A stretch of DNA of 64,000 nt from Rana temporaria (GCF_905171775.1 NC_053490.1:11429155-11493154), one strand, 5' to 3'. Positions 1 to 10,135 are shown, counted from the first letter of the stretch. Notes: generated by a model not told the origin, from the sequence alone. Numbers and translations: made by a program.

Positions 1-480
1 TGCTGGAACAGAGAGGTCCCTTCCTCCCAAAATCGCCCCCCCCCCCCCCTCCCCCTGTCGGGAGGGGCATTTCCTGTTTGAGGTTGCTGGGGGGGAAGGG
101 CGGGTCAGTGGCTTAAAGGAAGGGGCGGCCCTTCCTTGTTTGTTCCATCAATACTTTGGAACTGAGGAGAAAGACCAGAGCGGCAGCACGGGGCGCCGAG
201 GACACACAGTGGCCAGAAAGGATATTGCAGTCTTCAGAGGACTGTTTTGTCAAGCCTAGAAATAGGCTGTTTCTTTTCCATCTCATAGTTTTTCTTTGCA
301 ATACTACTCAGGGGGACAGAATGTTTTTTCTTTCCTGGATTTGAAACAAAAACAAAAAAAAAAAAAAAAAAAAAAAAGTCATCTAGGGGAGAGGAAGCAT
401 TTTTTTATCCCCCAAACAGGTGTTTGGACAATTAACTTTTATAGTTCCAAATACCAATAGGTAGCAGGGGTACCTCGGTA
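1..480 (+). other. 5' non-coding leader of DIRS copy A
   Basis: No gene is visible. The stretch holds a C-run (37-53), a 30-bp block shared with the 3' end of the element (61-90 versus 5023-5052) and a poly-A run (about 350-377). It precedes the Gag-like ORF and corresponds to the leader between inverted repeat and first ORF seen in copies B, D and E. Confidence 0.5.
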
Positions 481-1746
481 TTGTACCATGGTATGCCGCT
501 GTTTTCCCTACAGGGAGCCTTGGGGCCATCGGGATCTGGGGCTGGAGCTGACGCGGGTCAGTCCAACCCTAAGATGGTCACGGAGGAGGTATTACTCACC
601 TCTTTAAAAGAGATGCAGAAAAGCATGGGAAAAATGATATCCGCAGCTATGCGGGGCAGTAAGCGGAATAGATCTCCGTCGCCCGAGCGCGGACCCTCAG
701 AAGAGGAGGTCCTTTCCTCAGGGGAATTGGACGACCTCTTGGACACGGACCAAGTAGGTTCAGGGATCGAAGACCCGGATACAGAGGAGTCTGGGGCAGT
801 CTCCCTGAGGGAGAGCTGGTGGATTCAAGGATTGTCGGACTTGGTCCATAAGGCATTCAACTTGCCAGTACCAGATCTCCAGGTATCAACGGTTTCAGCT
901 CTGGGCTCACTGAGGGCGCCTCAAAGCAATGCTGTGTTTCCGATCCATCCTCTATTAGAGGGAATTTTGTTCCAAGATTGGAACAAGCCAGATAAGATCT
1001 TCTTACCACCTAAAAGGTTCTCTGTCCTATATCCTATGGAAGAAAAATTTTCCAAAAGATGGGCTACTCCTGCAGTGGACGCAGCCATCTCATGTGTTAA
1101 CAGATCGTTAACATGCCCTGTAGAAAACATACAGGTGTTCAAGGATCCAGTTGATAAGCGCTTGGAAGCACTACTTAAGAACTCCTTCACTACTGCAGGG
1201 GCAGTAGTACAGCCAGCTGTGGCTGCGATTGGGGTCGCTCAAGCATTATCGGATCAATTTAAGCAGATGCTTAAACTTATTCCGGCCCAGCAGGCAGAAA
1301 AATTTTCGGATGTCCCTAAGGCCATATGTTTTACGGTAGACGCAATCAAGGATTCTATCCAGCAAGCGTCACGTTTATCGTTATCCCTTATCCATATGAG
1401 AAGACTCTTATGGTTAAAAAGCTGGGAGGCTGAGCCCCCATGCAAGAAGCTCCTGGTAGGGTTCCCCTTCCATGGAGGACGACTCTTCGGAGAAGACCTA
1501 GATAAATACATTCAGACCATTTCAAACGGCAAGAGTACTCTCTTGCCAACTAAGAAGAAGGTTCAGGGACCTGCGTTTAAACGACAGTATTCCCCTGGGC
1601 AGGGGCCCTCTAATGCCAAGCAGTATCGACGGCCTCCTGCAAAAGCAAACTTCGGCTTCAACAGCAGATCACAAGGACAGGCTGTTAGAGGCAAAAGGCA
1701 GTGGTTTCGCAAACCAGCAAAACCAGCCCCCAAGCCAACCTTATGA
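481..1746 (+). CDS. Gag-like ORF1 of DIRS copy A
   Basis: This open frame of 421 residues is the first ORF of the element, a presumed nucleocapsid-like protein. It aligns along its length with ORF1 of copies D and E: an acidic Ser/Glu-rich N-terminal third (residues ~60-110), a central conserved stretch with FSVLYPMEEKFSKRW and VFKDPVDKR, a motif RRLLWLKSWEAEPP near residue 310, and a basic Pro/Lys/Arg-rich tail (~365-421) suited to nucleic-acid binding. I see no CCHC zinc knuckle. The start is the first ATG of the open frame; homology is clear only from about residue 60, so the true start could lie downstream. The stop lies inside an ATGA, and the next ORF is already open in the +1 frame. 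Confidence 0.82.
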   Translation: MYHGMPLFSLQGALGPSGSGAGADAGQSNPKMVTEEVLLTSLKEMQKSMGKMISAAMRGSKRNRSPSPERGPSEEEVLSSGELDDLLDTDQVGSGIEDPDTEESGAVSLRESWWIQGLSDLVHKAFNLPVPDLQVSTVSALGSLRAPQSNAVFPIHPLLEGILFQDWNKPDKIFLPPKRFSVLYPMEEKFSKRWATPAVDAAISCVNRSLTCPVENIQVFKDPVDKRLEALLKNSFTTAGAVVQPAVAAIGVAQALSDQFKQMLKLIPAQQAEKFSDVPKAICFTVDAIKDSIQQASRLSLSLIHMRRLLWLKSWEAEPPCKKLLVGFPFHGGRLFGEDLDKYIQTISNGKSTLLPTKKKVQGPAFKRQYSPGQGPSNAKQYRRPPAKANFGFNSRSQGQAVRGKRQWFRKPAKPAPKPTL

Positions 1747-3637
1747 AGGGGCGCCCCCACCCACGAAGGTGGGGGGAAGGCTGCGACTCTTTTCAGAGAT
1801 TTGGGAAGCCAGCATTCCCGACGAGTGGGTACGGTCTTCCGTGGCCACAGGCTACAAATTAGATTTCCTAAGGTTTCCTCCTCCTCATTTCCAGAAGTCG
1901 AGGATTCCAAACGATCCGGAAAAGGGAGCCGCATTAAGATCGGCATTAGATCATCTACTTTCCCAGGAAGTAATAGTAGAGGTACCAGTCCTGGAACAGG
2001 GGCTGGGTTTCTACTCCAACCTATTCATCATCCCAAAATCCAATGGAGATGTCAGGCCAATTTTGGACCTAAAGATGGTAAATGCATATCTAAAGATCCG
2101 CTCATTTCGGATGGAATCCGTGCGGTCAGCAGCTGCCACACTCCAGAAGGACGACTTCATGGCGTCCATAGACATAAAGGATGCCTACCTTCATGTTCCA
2201 ATTTATCAGCCACATCAAAGATATCTACGCTTCATGGTGGCTTCGCGTCACTTCCAATTCGTGGCGCTTCCCTTCGGGTTGGCTACGGCCCCCCGGGTGT
2301 TCACGAAGGTCCTAGCTCCAATCCTAGCCAAACTAAGGATCCAAGGGGTCACGATCCTAGCATACCTGGACGACCTCCTAGTCATAGATCACTCGTCTCC
2401 CGGCTTGGAGCGAGCAGTGGCCCTCACGGTCCAATACCTCGAGAGGTTCGGCTGGGTCCTAAATCGAGAAAAGTCAGCTTTCCAGCCCACAAAGCAGTTG
2501 GAATATCTCGGCATGAGATTAGACACAGAACAACAAGGAGTGTTCCTACCTCTGAGGAAGGTAAAAGCCATCAAGGAATTAATCCTACTGGTTCTAAGCA
2601 AGAAAGAACCGACTATTCGCCTATGTATGAGGTTACTAGGCAAGATGGTGGCCACATTCGAGGTGGTACCATACGCCCAGAGCCACACTCGCATCCTACA
2701 GGCAGCCATCCTGTCAGCATGGAGCAGAAGGCCACAGGCCTTGGATATCCCGTTGCCGCTCTCATCAAGAGTCCGACAAAGTCTGTGTTGGTGGTTAGAC
2801 CCTCAGAATCTACTGAAGGGGAGGTCTTTCAGCCCAGTGGCTTGGAAGATAGTGACCACAGACGCCAGCCTGACGGGCTGGGGAGCAATTTTGGATGGTT
2901 GCACTCGCCAAGGTACTTGGGCAAAGCCAGAGAAGCAGTTGCCCATCAACATCTTGGAGCTCAGAGCTGCTCGACTAGCCCTCAGGGCTTGGACGTCAAA
3001 ATTGCAGGGGTTCCCGGTGAGAATTCAATCAGACAATGCCACGGCCGTGGCACACATAAATCACCAAGGGGGAACCAGGAGTCAAGCCGCTCAGAGAGAG
3101 GTGAGCTTGATTCTTCTATGGGCAGAGGCTCATGTGCCCTGCATATCGGCAATATTCATTCCAGGAGTGGACAACTTTCAGGCGGACTTCTTAAGCCGCC
3201 AGACTCTATGGCCGGGGGAATGGTCTCTGCATCCACTAGTCTTTCAAGCACTCTGCCAAAGATGGGGAGTGCCGGACGTGGATATCATGGCATCGAGACT
3301 CAACAAGAAACTAGACAGGTTCATGTCCCGCTCAAGGGATCCGATGGCCTGCGGAACCGATGCGTTGGTTTGCCCTTGGCATCAGTTCAAACTTCTTTAT
3401 GCGTTTCCCCCGCTCCAGTTACTACCCCGCCTGCTGCGCAGGATCCGGGTGGAGCACATACCAGTCATCCTGGTAGCTCCAGCATGGCCCAGAAGGGCAT
3501 GGTACTCACTAATCTTAAGGATGGTAGTGGGAGACCCTTGGACTCTTCCTCTACGGCCAGACCTGCTATCGCAAGGTCCGATCCTCCACCCTGCCTTACG
3601 GCATCTAAATTTGACGGCCTGGAAGCTGAATCCCTGA
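1613..3637 (+). CDS. RT / RNase H / methylase-like polyprotein of DIRS copy A
   Basis: This 674-residue frame copies element RNA into DNA. Reverse transcriptase motifs are clear: GFYSNLFIIPK, ILDLKMVNAYLK, SIDIKDAYLHVP, LPFGLATAPRVFTK and the catalytic AYLDDLL at about residue 250. RNase H follows, with TTDASLTGWG (~415), NILELRAARLAL and SDNATAVAHINHQGG (~472). The last third has DVDIMASRLNKKL and LLYAFPPLQLLPRLLRR, the part usually called Dam-like methylase in DIRS elements. That assignment is from family knowledge and I cannot confirm a working site. The frame overlaps ORF1 by ~130 nt in +1, so the ATG at 1613 may not be the real start, and the recombinase frame overlaps its end. No internal stop is seen. 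Confidence 0.9.
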   Translation: MPSSIDGLLQKQTSASTADHKDRLLEAKGSGFANQQNQPPSQPYEGAPPPTKVGGRLRLFSEIWEASIPDEWVRSSVATGYKLDFLRFPPPHFQKSRIPNDPEKGAALRSALDHLLSQEVIVEVPVLEQGLGFYSNLFIIPKSNGDVRPILDLKMVNAYLKIRSFRMESVRSAAATLQKDDFMASIDIKDAYLHVPIYQPHQRYLRFMVASRHFQFVALPFGLATAPRVFTKVLAPILAKLRIQGVTILAYLDDLLVIDHSSPGLERAVALTVQYLERFGWVLNREKSAFQPTKQLEYLGMRLDTEQQGVFLPLRKVKAIKELILLVLSKKEPTIRLCMRLLGKMVATFEVVPYAQSHTRILQAAILSAWSRRPQALDIPLPLSSRVRQSLCWWLDPQNLLKGRSFSPVAWKIVTTDASLTGWGAILDGCTRQGTWAKPEKQLPINILELRAARLALRAWTSKLQGFPVRIQSDNATAVAHINHQGGTRSQAAQREVSLILLWAEAHVPCISAIFIPGVDNFQADFLSRQTLWPGEWSLHPLVFQALCQRWGVPDVDIMASRLNKKLDRFMSRSRDPMACGTDALVCPWHQFKLLYAFPPLQLLPRLLRRIRVEHIPVILVAPAWPRRAWYSLILRMVVGDPWTLPLRPDLLSQGPILHPALRHLNLTAWKLNP

Positions 3638-4657
3638 TTCTCAGGGGTAGAGGTCTGTCTCAGAAAGTAATCTCTACCCTAATCAGAGCCAGGAAACCGG
3701 TCTCTAGGGTGATTTATTACAGGGTCTGGAAGGCCTATGTAGGCTGGTGTGAGTCCAAGCGATGGCTTTCTCGCAAATTTACCATCGATAGAGTATTAAG
3801 TTTTCTCCAGCTAGGAGTGGATAAAGGATTGGCATTAAGCACAATCAAAGGACAGATTTCTGCTCTGTCAGTGTGGTTTCAGCGGCCGCTGGCCACCCAC
3901 TCGCTGGTTAAGACCTTCCTTCAAGGGGTCTTACGTATTAGACCTCCATTTAAATCCCCGCTTTGTCCGTGGGATTTAAATCTTGTTCTGTCAAGTTTAC
4001 AGAAACAACCGTTTGAGCCGTTGGCTGATATTCCTTTGGTTCTACTGACAAGGAAGTTAGTATTTTTGGTTGCCATAGTTTCCGCAAGAAGAGTTTCGGA
4101 GCTGGCAGCCTTATCCTGTAAGGAACCATATCTTGTTTTTCATAAGGACAGGGTCGTTCTCCGCCCTCATCCTTCCTTCCTTCCTTCCGAAGGTCATATC
4201 CAGTTTTCATTTGAACCAGGATTTGGTATTACCATCCTTCTTCCCTAAACCTACTTCCAGAAAGGAAGGGTTGCTGCATACCTTGGATATTGTCAGGGCC
4301 ATGAAGGCCTATCTTAAAGCTACAAAGAAGATCCGGAAGACAGATGTGCTGTTCATTCTACCGGATGGGCCCAAGAAGGGGCAGGCAGCTGCAAAGTCCA
4401 CCATTTCTAGGTGGATTAAGCAATTAATCACTCAGGCCTACGGCTTGAAAGGGTTGCCTCCTCCAGTATCATTAAAGGCTCATTCTACTAGAGCCATGGG
4501 CGCCTCCTGGGCAGCACACCACCAGATCTCTATGGCTCAAGTTTGCAAGGCAGCAACCTGGTCTTCTGTCCACACGTTTACAAAATTCTACAAGTTGGAC
4601 GTAAGAAGGAATACTGATACTGCCTTCGGGCAGGCAGTGCTGCAGGCTGCAGTTTGA
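3588..4657 (+). pseudogene. Tyrosine recombinase of DIRS copy A, frameshifted
   Basis: This DIRS-type tyrosine recombinase integrates the circular DNA intermediate. The N-terminal arm-binding part (GRGLSQKVISTLIRARKP onward) and the first catalytic arginine region (SARRVSELAAL, ~4081-4113) lie in one frame. The C-terminal catalytic part lies in another: HSTR at 4481-4492, then AATWSSVHTFTKFY with the candidate nucleophile Tyr at 4589-4591. The frames part inside a ttcc microsatellite at 4168-4188, where copy A has one extra ttcc compared with D and E. That 4-bp slip truncates the protein before HxxR. The stop at 4655-4657 is followed by an AT-rich 3' region and the internal complementary region. 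Confidence 0.85.
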
Positions 4658-4819
4658 GACCCTCGGATTCCGGGGGCTCCTCTTGTTCGAGTTAAATTTA
4701 AAAATTTTATTTTTCTCAACTAAGTTGGATTTATTATGATTTGAGTATATCTCTAAATTAAATCCTTTTGTCTTGGAGATGTTCTCCCTCCCCTCATTGT
4801 AAGCATTGCTTTGGGACAT

Positions 4820-4935
4820 CCCATATAGTAATGAATGCCGCTCTGTGTCCCGTGATGTACGATAAAGAAAGAGATTTTTAATACAGCTTACCTGTAAAAT
4901 CTTTTTCTTGGAGTACATCACGGGACACAGAGCTC
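4820..4935 (+). repeat. Internal complementary region of DIRS copy A
   Basis: The reverse complement of 4866-4931 reappears at 5101-5166, including the stretch attttacaggtaagctgtat. In DIRS elements this region templates joining of the two ends during circle formation. The gap between it and the terminal repeat (4936-5020) holds no ORF. Confidence 0.8.
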
Positions 4936-5167
4936 CCACCCCTCTTTTTTGAGGACCATTTTGGGAGGCATACTGCTTGCTACAAAACTGAGGTACTCCT
5001 CCTATGGGAGGGGGTTATATAGGGAGGGGCATTTCCTGTTTGAGATTGCCAGTGTCTACACCTGAAGGTACTCCATATAACCCATATAGTAATGAATGCC
5101 GCTCTGTGTCCCGTGATGTACTCCAAGAAAAAGATTTTACAGGTAAGCTGTATTAAAAATCTCTTTA

Positions 5168-5581
5168 TCCCAGTGTGCATTGCTCCAAAGTACGCCGTTT
5201 CAACGTGAACGTAAATTACGTCCAGCCCTATTCGCGTACGACTTGCGCAAACGACGTAAAAAGATAGGCCTGTTTCGACGTCCATACCTTGCATGGGCTG
5301 CGCCACCTAGGGAGCAGCTTTATCTTTATGCCGGCGTATCTCTAACGTAAACGGCGTAACTAATCACATACGTTCGTGAATCGGCGTATCTTGCTCATTT
5401 GCATATTCGACGCTGCAAACAACGGAAGCGCCACCTAGCGGCCAGCGTAAATATACACCCTAAGATACGACGGCGTAGGAGACTTACGCCGCTCGTATCT
5501 TAGCCTAATTTAAGACGGCGTAGATTCAGAGTTACGACGGCGTATCTACTGATACGGCGCCGTAACTCTGTGAATTTAGCT
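5168..5581 (+). mobile_element. CpG-rich MITE (3-bp TSD family), right part, host of DIRS A
   Basis: The sequence shares long blocks with the complete element at 31668-32379 (cagtgtgcattgctcc, the acgtaaattacgtccagccc region, and the core gaagcgccacctagcggcca). It ends in a tgaatttagc terminus. Its left part is missing because DIRS copy A sits at 5168, so A landed in a pre-existing copy. It is non-coding. Confidence 0.72.
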
Positions 5582-5841
5582 ACAAATGCTCAAAGAAGTC
5601 CTGGACCTTTTTTTTTCCTTTTGTAGCTCAATTCGCGCAGATTTGGGCGGTTTTCTGCTTTTTACATTGGTGACCTTTTGACCTGTACAAAATCGCACGA
5701 CTTTCTGCCTGAAAACGATTGGCTCAGGTGTGAATGTAGCCTTAGAGCCGGGGGGTGACACTCCATCTCATCCTGGGCCACATCAGCATTATGTCTGCCC
5801 TGAAAGGGCTGGTTCTGTAATACTAGATTCCGGGGCCCCTG

Positions 5842-6107
5842 TATCTAAACCTGAGAGCAGAGCCGCGTCCCCTCGTGTCACCCCGGGGTGTTGTGTTTTG
5901 TGCTCTGTAGTCGTCTCTCCTCCAGCGAGGAAATTGTTTACATTCCATAAATTGTAGATCGGTGACATCGCCAGACTCCGCCTGCCGCGTGCAGCCTTCG
6001 TGTAGCGGAGCCGAGCACGGCGTGACCCCGGCGTGTTTGGGTTGTGTAATTACAAGTCCTGTGTGTGTGAACCGGTTACTGGCGGTTCAAACAAACGTTT
6101 ATTGAAG
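5842..6107 (+). repeat. Unclassified ~265-bp repeat, copy 1 (pair at 15765)
   Basis: The sequence from atctaaacctgagagcagag to about cgtttattgaa recurs in the same orientation at 15765-16055, with scattered substitutions and a short insertion. No coding signature or clear terminal repeats are visible. Bases 5582-5841 before it hold nothing I recognise. Confidence 0.7.
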
Positions 6108-6360
6108 ATTCTCACCGCACATTAAAGCCGACCACAAACCGCAATCAGTCCAGCCTGAGAGGATTGAAGTGGATGTTGTGCCGCGCTGGTGTCATTTGTA
6201 TTCAAGTGGATCAGTCATTGCATTTCTGCTTTACCCGATCACAAATAAAATTCTTCTCTCAATGTAATTTTTTTTTTTTTTACTTGAGCTTTTTCGTTTT
6301 TTAAACCCCTTTTTTAGGTGAATATTAAACCCCTGCCACCGCCTCAAACACCCTCTAACC

Positions 6361-6508
6361 CAGGGATCCTCAAACTACGGCCCTCCAGCTGTTTCGGAAC
6401 TACACATCCCATGAGGCATTGTAAACCTCTGACGTTCACAGACATGACTAGGCATGATGGGAATTGTAGTTGTTGAACAACTGGAGGGCCGTAGTTTGAA
6501 GATCCTTG
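6361..6508. mobile_element. hAT-type MITE (148 bp)
   Basis: This is a short foldback with CAGGGATCC...GGATCCTTG-like ends. The left arm (ctcaaactacggccctccag) is complementary to the right (actggagggccgtagtttga). Flanking 8-bp duplications are identical (CTCTAACC at 6353-6360 and 6509-6516). An 8-bp duplication with CAG ends is typical of hAT transposons. Confidence 0.85.
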
Positions 6509-6516
6509 CTCTAACC

Positions 6517-6675
6517 CAGGGGTAAGCAATTAGCGGACCTCCAGCTGTTGCAAAACTACAAGTCCCATCATGCCTCTGCCTCTGGGTGTCGTTCTTGTGG
6601 CTGTCAGAGTCTTGCTTTGCCTCATGGGACTTGTAGTTCTGCAACAGCTGGACGTCCACTAATTGCAAATCCCTG
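6517..6675. mobile_element. hAT-type MITE (159 bp), abutting the previous one
   Basis: Ends are caggggtaagcaattagcgg and its near complement gtccactaattgcaaatccctg read inward. The left duplication CTCTAACC (6509-6516) is shared with the preceding MITE, and the right one is CCCTAACC (6676-6683), one mismatch. It carries long internal complementarity (ctacaagtcccat / atgggacttgtag). Confidence 0.82.
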
Positions 6676-6683
6676 CCCTAACC

Positions 6684-7284
6684 CATCCAGCACATTGTAC
6701 TTTGTTACCTTGTGAAGCAAGATATTCTCACCTAAGCCCCCCATCTGGGTCCCTTGCCATCACCACTTCCAGGTGCAAGGGGTGCTAATCCAGTGCTGCT
6801 GCCTGCGTTTGGACGGTCCTCGGGGTGACATCACTACTACAGACGACTCTTCTGGACCCTGAGAGAACCCTGAACCTAAACAACCAATAGGAAGGGTTCA
6901 ACTCAAGCAGTGAGGAAGGACCCCGCCTCTTGTAACAGAGGTGTGTTTACATCCCTGTGTATGTGGGGGCAGGCTCAAAACATTTTTTGGGGGGGTTCTT
7001 ACTGCTTAGGTGTAACTTATTAATTTTTTGCCACACTTTTTTTTTTTTTGCTTTTATTACGTGGGGACAAAAGTTTCCTTGTGATATAAACTATTTGTGA
7101 CAGGTTCTCTTTGATGAGACATTGGGGTTCTTTTAGACCCCTGCTCTCTCCCCTGCCTTCCTTTTGAAGCTAATGACACACAGATCGTATTCCTTTTTTT
7201 CCTGGCCACAGCAACCAGGAAAGGTGACATCAGAGACGGGAAGTCGTATTTTACACATGGCTTCCAGGTTCTTTGCAGCTAGAG
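6684..7284. other. Unassigned non-coding stretch
   Basis: I see no ORF with coding character, no terminal repeats and no recognisable family. It contains T-runs around 7032-7048 and 7190-7202. Confidence 0.4.
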
Positions 7285-7816
7285 TAGGGTGACCAGACGT
7301 CAGCGGTTTCAGGGGACAGTCCCCTGATTAAGGACACTGTCCCCGGACCAAGTCTGTCCCTGGTTTTGTCCCCAGATTAGATTTATTGGGGGCAGGGGCA
7401 ATTTCAAAGACAATCAGTTCAGAATTAAAATAAAAAAATTAGAATTACACCCCCCCACTCCACCGTGCCTACTAGCATAGGGGGGGTTGTATTTTTTCCA
7501 TTATCGGTGCCCCTTTCTGATGATCATGTGCTGAGCGGAGGGAATATTTCTTCAGTTCCGGGTGCATGCCCATTCAGCTTTGCTCGCATGTTCTTCTGCC
7601 TTGGCTCAAATCCTGGCCAGCCGCCTACCTATCTCCTTGCCTTCCCTGGTGGAGTGATCTTCCTCCGCTCCCCATCCAGTAGCAGCCGGGGCCCGAAGAG
7701 TGAGACTTGAGAGGCTGTGAGGCGGACGGCGATGGGCAGAGAGTCGCTGATTGTTGCCAATACTAGTAAAGAAAAAATATGTCCCCGGATTTCATTTTAA
7801 AAATCTGGTCACCTTA
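7285..7816. mobile_element. hAT-type MITE, TAGGGTGACCAGA family (532 bp)
   Basis: The ends are tagggtgaccaga and tctggtcacctta, flanked by a perfect 8-bp duplication AGCTAGAG (7277-7284 and 7817-7824). The subterminal region repeats gtccccgga/tgtcccc words as inverted pieces. There is no transposase frame. The same terminus occurs at 24795-25295. Confidence 0.87.
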
Positions 7817-7824
7817 AGCTAGAG

Positions 7825-8370
7825 GAGATCAGTAAATGGATGTTTGCAGGTCCCCCTCCCCTTCACATGGTGGCACCTGCCATGTGGGTTCCAGCCCACA
7901 GGTGGGACAGCGGAGCTTGGAAAGCATGGTTGGGGGGGGGTGACCAGGCTGCTGTACACTTTGATCTGTAAGCTAGCAATTTACTTGTGAAGTGTACACA
8001 CAATCCTCTCTGCTGTAGCAGCTGGGAGTGTGTGTGTGTACGCCCCCGATGTATGACATAGGCTGGTGGCAGCGAAATAGCTAAAACTCAAAGATCGGCA
8101 TCATAGTCATACATTCCCAGAAGGAGGTCACTGACGGGTGAGGCAGAGCCACGAACATAAAAAACAAAAAAAAAGCGATCAAGCTTCGAGGGTCGTAGCT
8201 CGGTGACCTGGGGTCACAGAGACCCCAAATTTGGAGGGTAGGCAGCTGAAATCCTCCCCCACCACTTGGGGTTCCTAGGATCTATGGTTCCAGAGATGCT
8301 GGCTCCTCCTTGTGCTACCTGTCCGAAGATGCACACAGCGTGGCCAGTTTAAAGGTTTGCTAAGCCCTCT
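7825..8370. other. Unassigned non-coding stretch
   Basis: No gene or clear element boundary is seen. It contains a short TG-rich run near 8029-8040 and an A-rich run near 8160-8175. Confidence 0.35.
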
Positions 8371-8374
8371 TTTA

Positions 8375-9075
8375 TTTTCTTTGTTATTTAAAATAAAAAT
8401 AAAAACGTATCATACTTGCCTCCTCTGGTTTTGCACAGAGTGGCCCAGATCCTCTTCTGGGATCCCTCAGCAGCACTGATGGCTCCTCCTCTTCTTGAGT
8501 GCTTCGTCATAACGAAGCGCTCTCCTTCGGGACACCCGCGCAGGCGCGCTCCCGTGTCCTGCTGCTGCGTCTGTTGACACAGGACTCGGGCACAGAAAAC
8601 AAACTCCTGCGCACGAGTGGATTGTCCAACGGTCAATGTTCCATGGGAAAAATGCCAATAACGGTAACAGTGGCCTTGCTGCCCTTCATGGATGGGGAAT
8701 ATCCTGGTAGCAAACAAAAGAGAAGAGAAGAAAAAGGCGCACCAGCCTAGTGTGTTACCATTGACAATTTAATAGCATAAAAATAGAATAAAAAACTACA
8801 CACAAGGAGAGCAACATTGTAAGCTTATCGACAACGCTGTGATGGATACCCCTCAAAAACACAGGACTCGGGCCCCCGCCTCCGACACCTGCGTCATTGG
8901 ATTTGATGGACAGCAGTGGGAGCCAATGGCTGCGCTGCTATCAATCTATCCAATCAGGACATGAGACACTGTGCTCGCTCTCGTCGCAGGAATTATGGGG
9001 CTTGGGTAAGTAAGAGGGGGGCTCGGGGGGCTGCTGCATGCCAGGAGGTTTTTCACCGTAAAGGGGTTGTAAACC
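8375..9075 (-). repeat. Dispersed GC-rich repeat, two adjoining pieces
   Basis: Bases 8400-8480 read on the minus strand match the gggaccccagaag...gccactctgc...ggaggtaagt core found on the plus strand at 24725-24790, 28555-28615 and 39836-39900. Bases 8870-9075 match 38685-38910 (cattggatttgatggacagc and the end aaaggggttgtaaa). No protein is encoded. The copies look like parts of a TTAA-flanked non-autonomous family; their boundaries here are unclear. Confidence 0.55.
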
Positions 9076-9227
9076 TTTGTGGGTTTTTTTATGCATGAAG
9101 GTGAAAAAACAGTGCAGTCACCGCCCCCCCCCCCCCCCAGCCCCCCGAATATCCGTAGGTGTGATCCTGCGTTGCTTTCCCCCAGCTCTTGTCGGCTCTT
9201 TATTGGATGATTGATATATATATAATC

Positions 9228-9475
9228 TCTCACAAAAGTAAGTACACCCCTCACATTTTTGTAAAACTTTTCTTGTATCTTTTTATGTGACAACACTGAA
9301 GAAATGACACTTTGCTACAATGTTGTGTAGTGAGTGTACAGCTTGTATGACGGTGTAAATTTGCTGTCTCCTCAAAATAACGCAACACACAGCCATGAGG
9401 AGATTTAGTTTGCATTGTAGCGCTATACAAGTTGCTCACTCACTCAATGTCTAAACCGCTGGCAACAAAAGCACC
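9228..9475 (+). mobile_element. Tc1/mariner-like terminal fragment
   Basis: The text ctcacaaaagtaagtacacc, gaagaaatgacactttgcta and gtctaaaccgctggcaacaa is the subterminal region I know from a widespread vertebrate Tc1-like element. No transposase frame is present, and an unrelated piece sits near 9400-9440. Family placement rests on memory of the terminus, not on a search. Confidence 0.6.
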
Positions 9476-9942
9476 AATATATCCGCCGCCAAAAATTGTC
9501 AGCTGAAAATCAGGCTGTCAGCGTTTTGCCCATAGAAAGAAAGGTGCTGAAAATGGCCACCAAAAAACGCACACGATTGTGCTGCGATTTTTTCCAAGGT
9601 TTTTATAGGTCGTGTGACTCAAAAACCACAAAACGGCATCTATCCTCCTTATAGATCTAAACAAACAATCTATTATATTTTTTTAAATTTCATGGGTCTG
9701 GATTGGATTATACGGATTATAGTATCTCTGGAGGTTGGGGAGGACAATTGGGTTGGATTTTGTTTTCTTCAATATATTTATTCTTTTTTGTTATTCACAA
9801 TTTCTTTTACGTTTTAATGGTACTTTGTTTCAATGTGGAATGGAAGGGCAGGAAATGAACTAAATGTACCTTGTTGTTTTTGACTGTATGCCACAATGTA
9901 ATAATTTTAATTGATGTTCATTACATTGTACTGATTTATTTT
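9476..9942. other. AT-rich unassigned stretch before DIRS B
   Basis: No coding region or recognisable element is visible. The left edge of DIRS B follows at about 9943 without an obvious target duplication, as expected for tyrosine-recombinase integration. Confidence 0.4.
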
Positions 9943-9950
9943 CTCTTATT

Positions 9951-10135
9951 GTCCATGGACGGACACAGCTCCTTAAATCTTGACAAGTGGGTTATGTTCC
10001 CTGTTTACAGGAGAGGACTAGGCAGAAACATGTTAAATAGTTAAATACATGTTACATTAACAGAGTTGAACAGCCCCGCCCAGGGGGCGGTCCCTCCAGA
10101 CATAACCCTCCTCACTGCAGCTTGCAGCCCCAGTT
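9951..10135 (+). repeat. Left terminal inverted repeat of DIRS B
   Basis: It is the reverse complement of 15354-15538. The first ~178 bp are identical by eye, with the only differences at the inner edge (ccccagt versus cctcagt). Confidence 0.92.

Larger units (their letters stand above)
1..5168 (+). mobile_element. DIRS-type retrotransposon, copy A (5' end off window)
   Basis: This is a tyrosine-recombinase retrotransposon with Gag-like, RT/RNase H and recombinase reading frames in order on the plus strand. The 3' part has the DIRS signature. An internal complementary region (about 4820-4935) reads as the reverse complement of the outer end at 5080-5168, and the segment starting cccatatagtaatgaatgcc occurs at both 4821 and 5088. 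The left inverted repeat must lie left of base 1. Bases 61-90 nearly repeat 5023-5052 in the same orientation. The right boundary near 5168 is set by the switch to a CpG-rich miniature element that recurs at 31.9 kb. The recombinase frame is broken, so the copy is probably not autonomous. Confidence 0.88.

Noticed and set aside
1801..3580. Long second frame across the DIRS A RT region
   Set aside because: It is an alternate-frame shadow of ORF2 until about 3588, where true recombinase similarity begins.
1..5168. LTR retrotransposon or retrovirus
   Set aside because: No direct LTRs, protease or DDE integrase; inverted repeats, an internal complementary region and a tyrosine recombinase identify DIRS.
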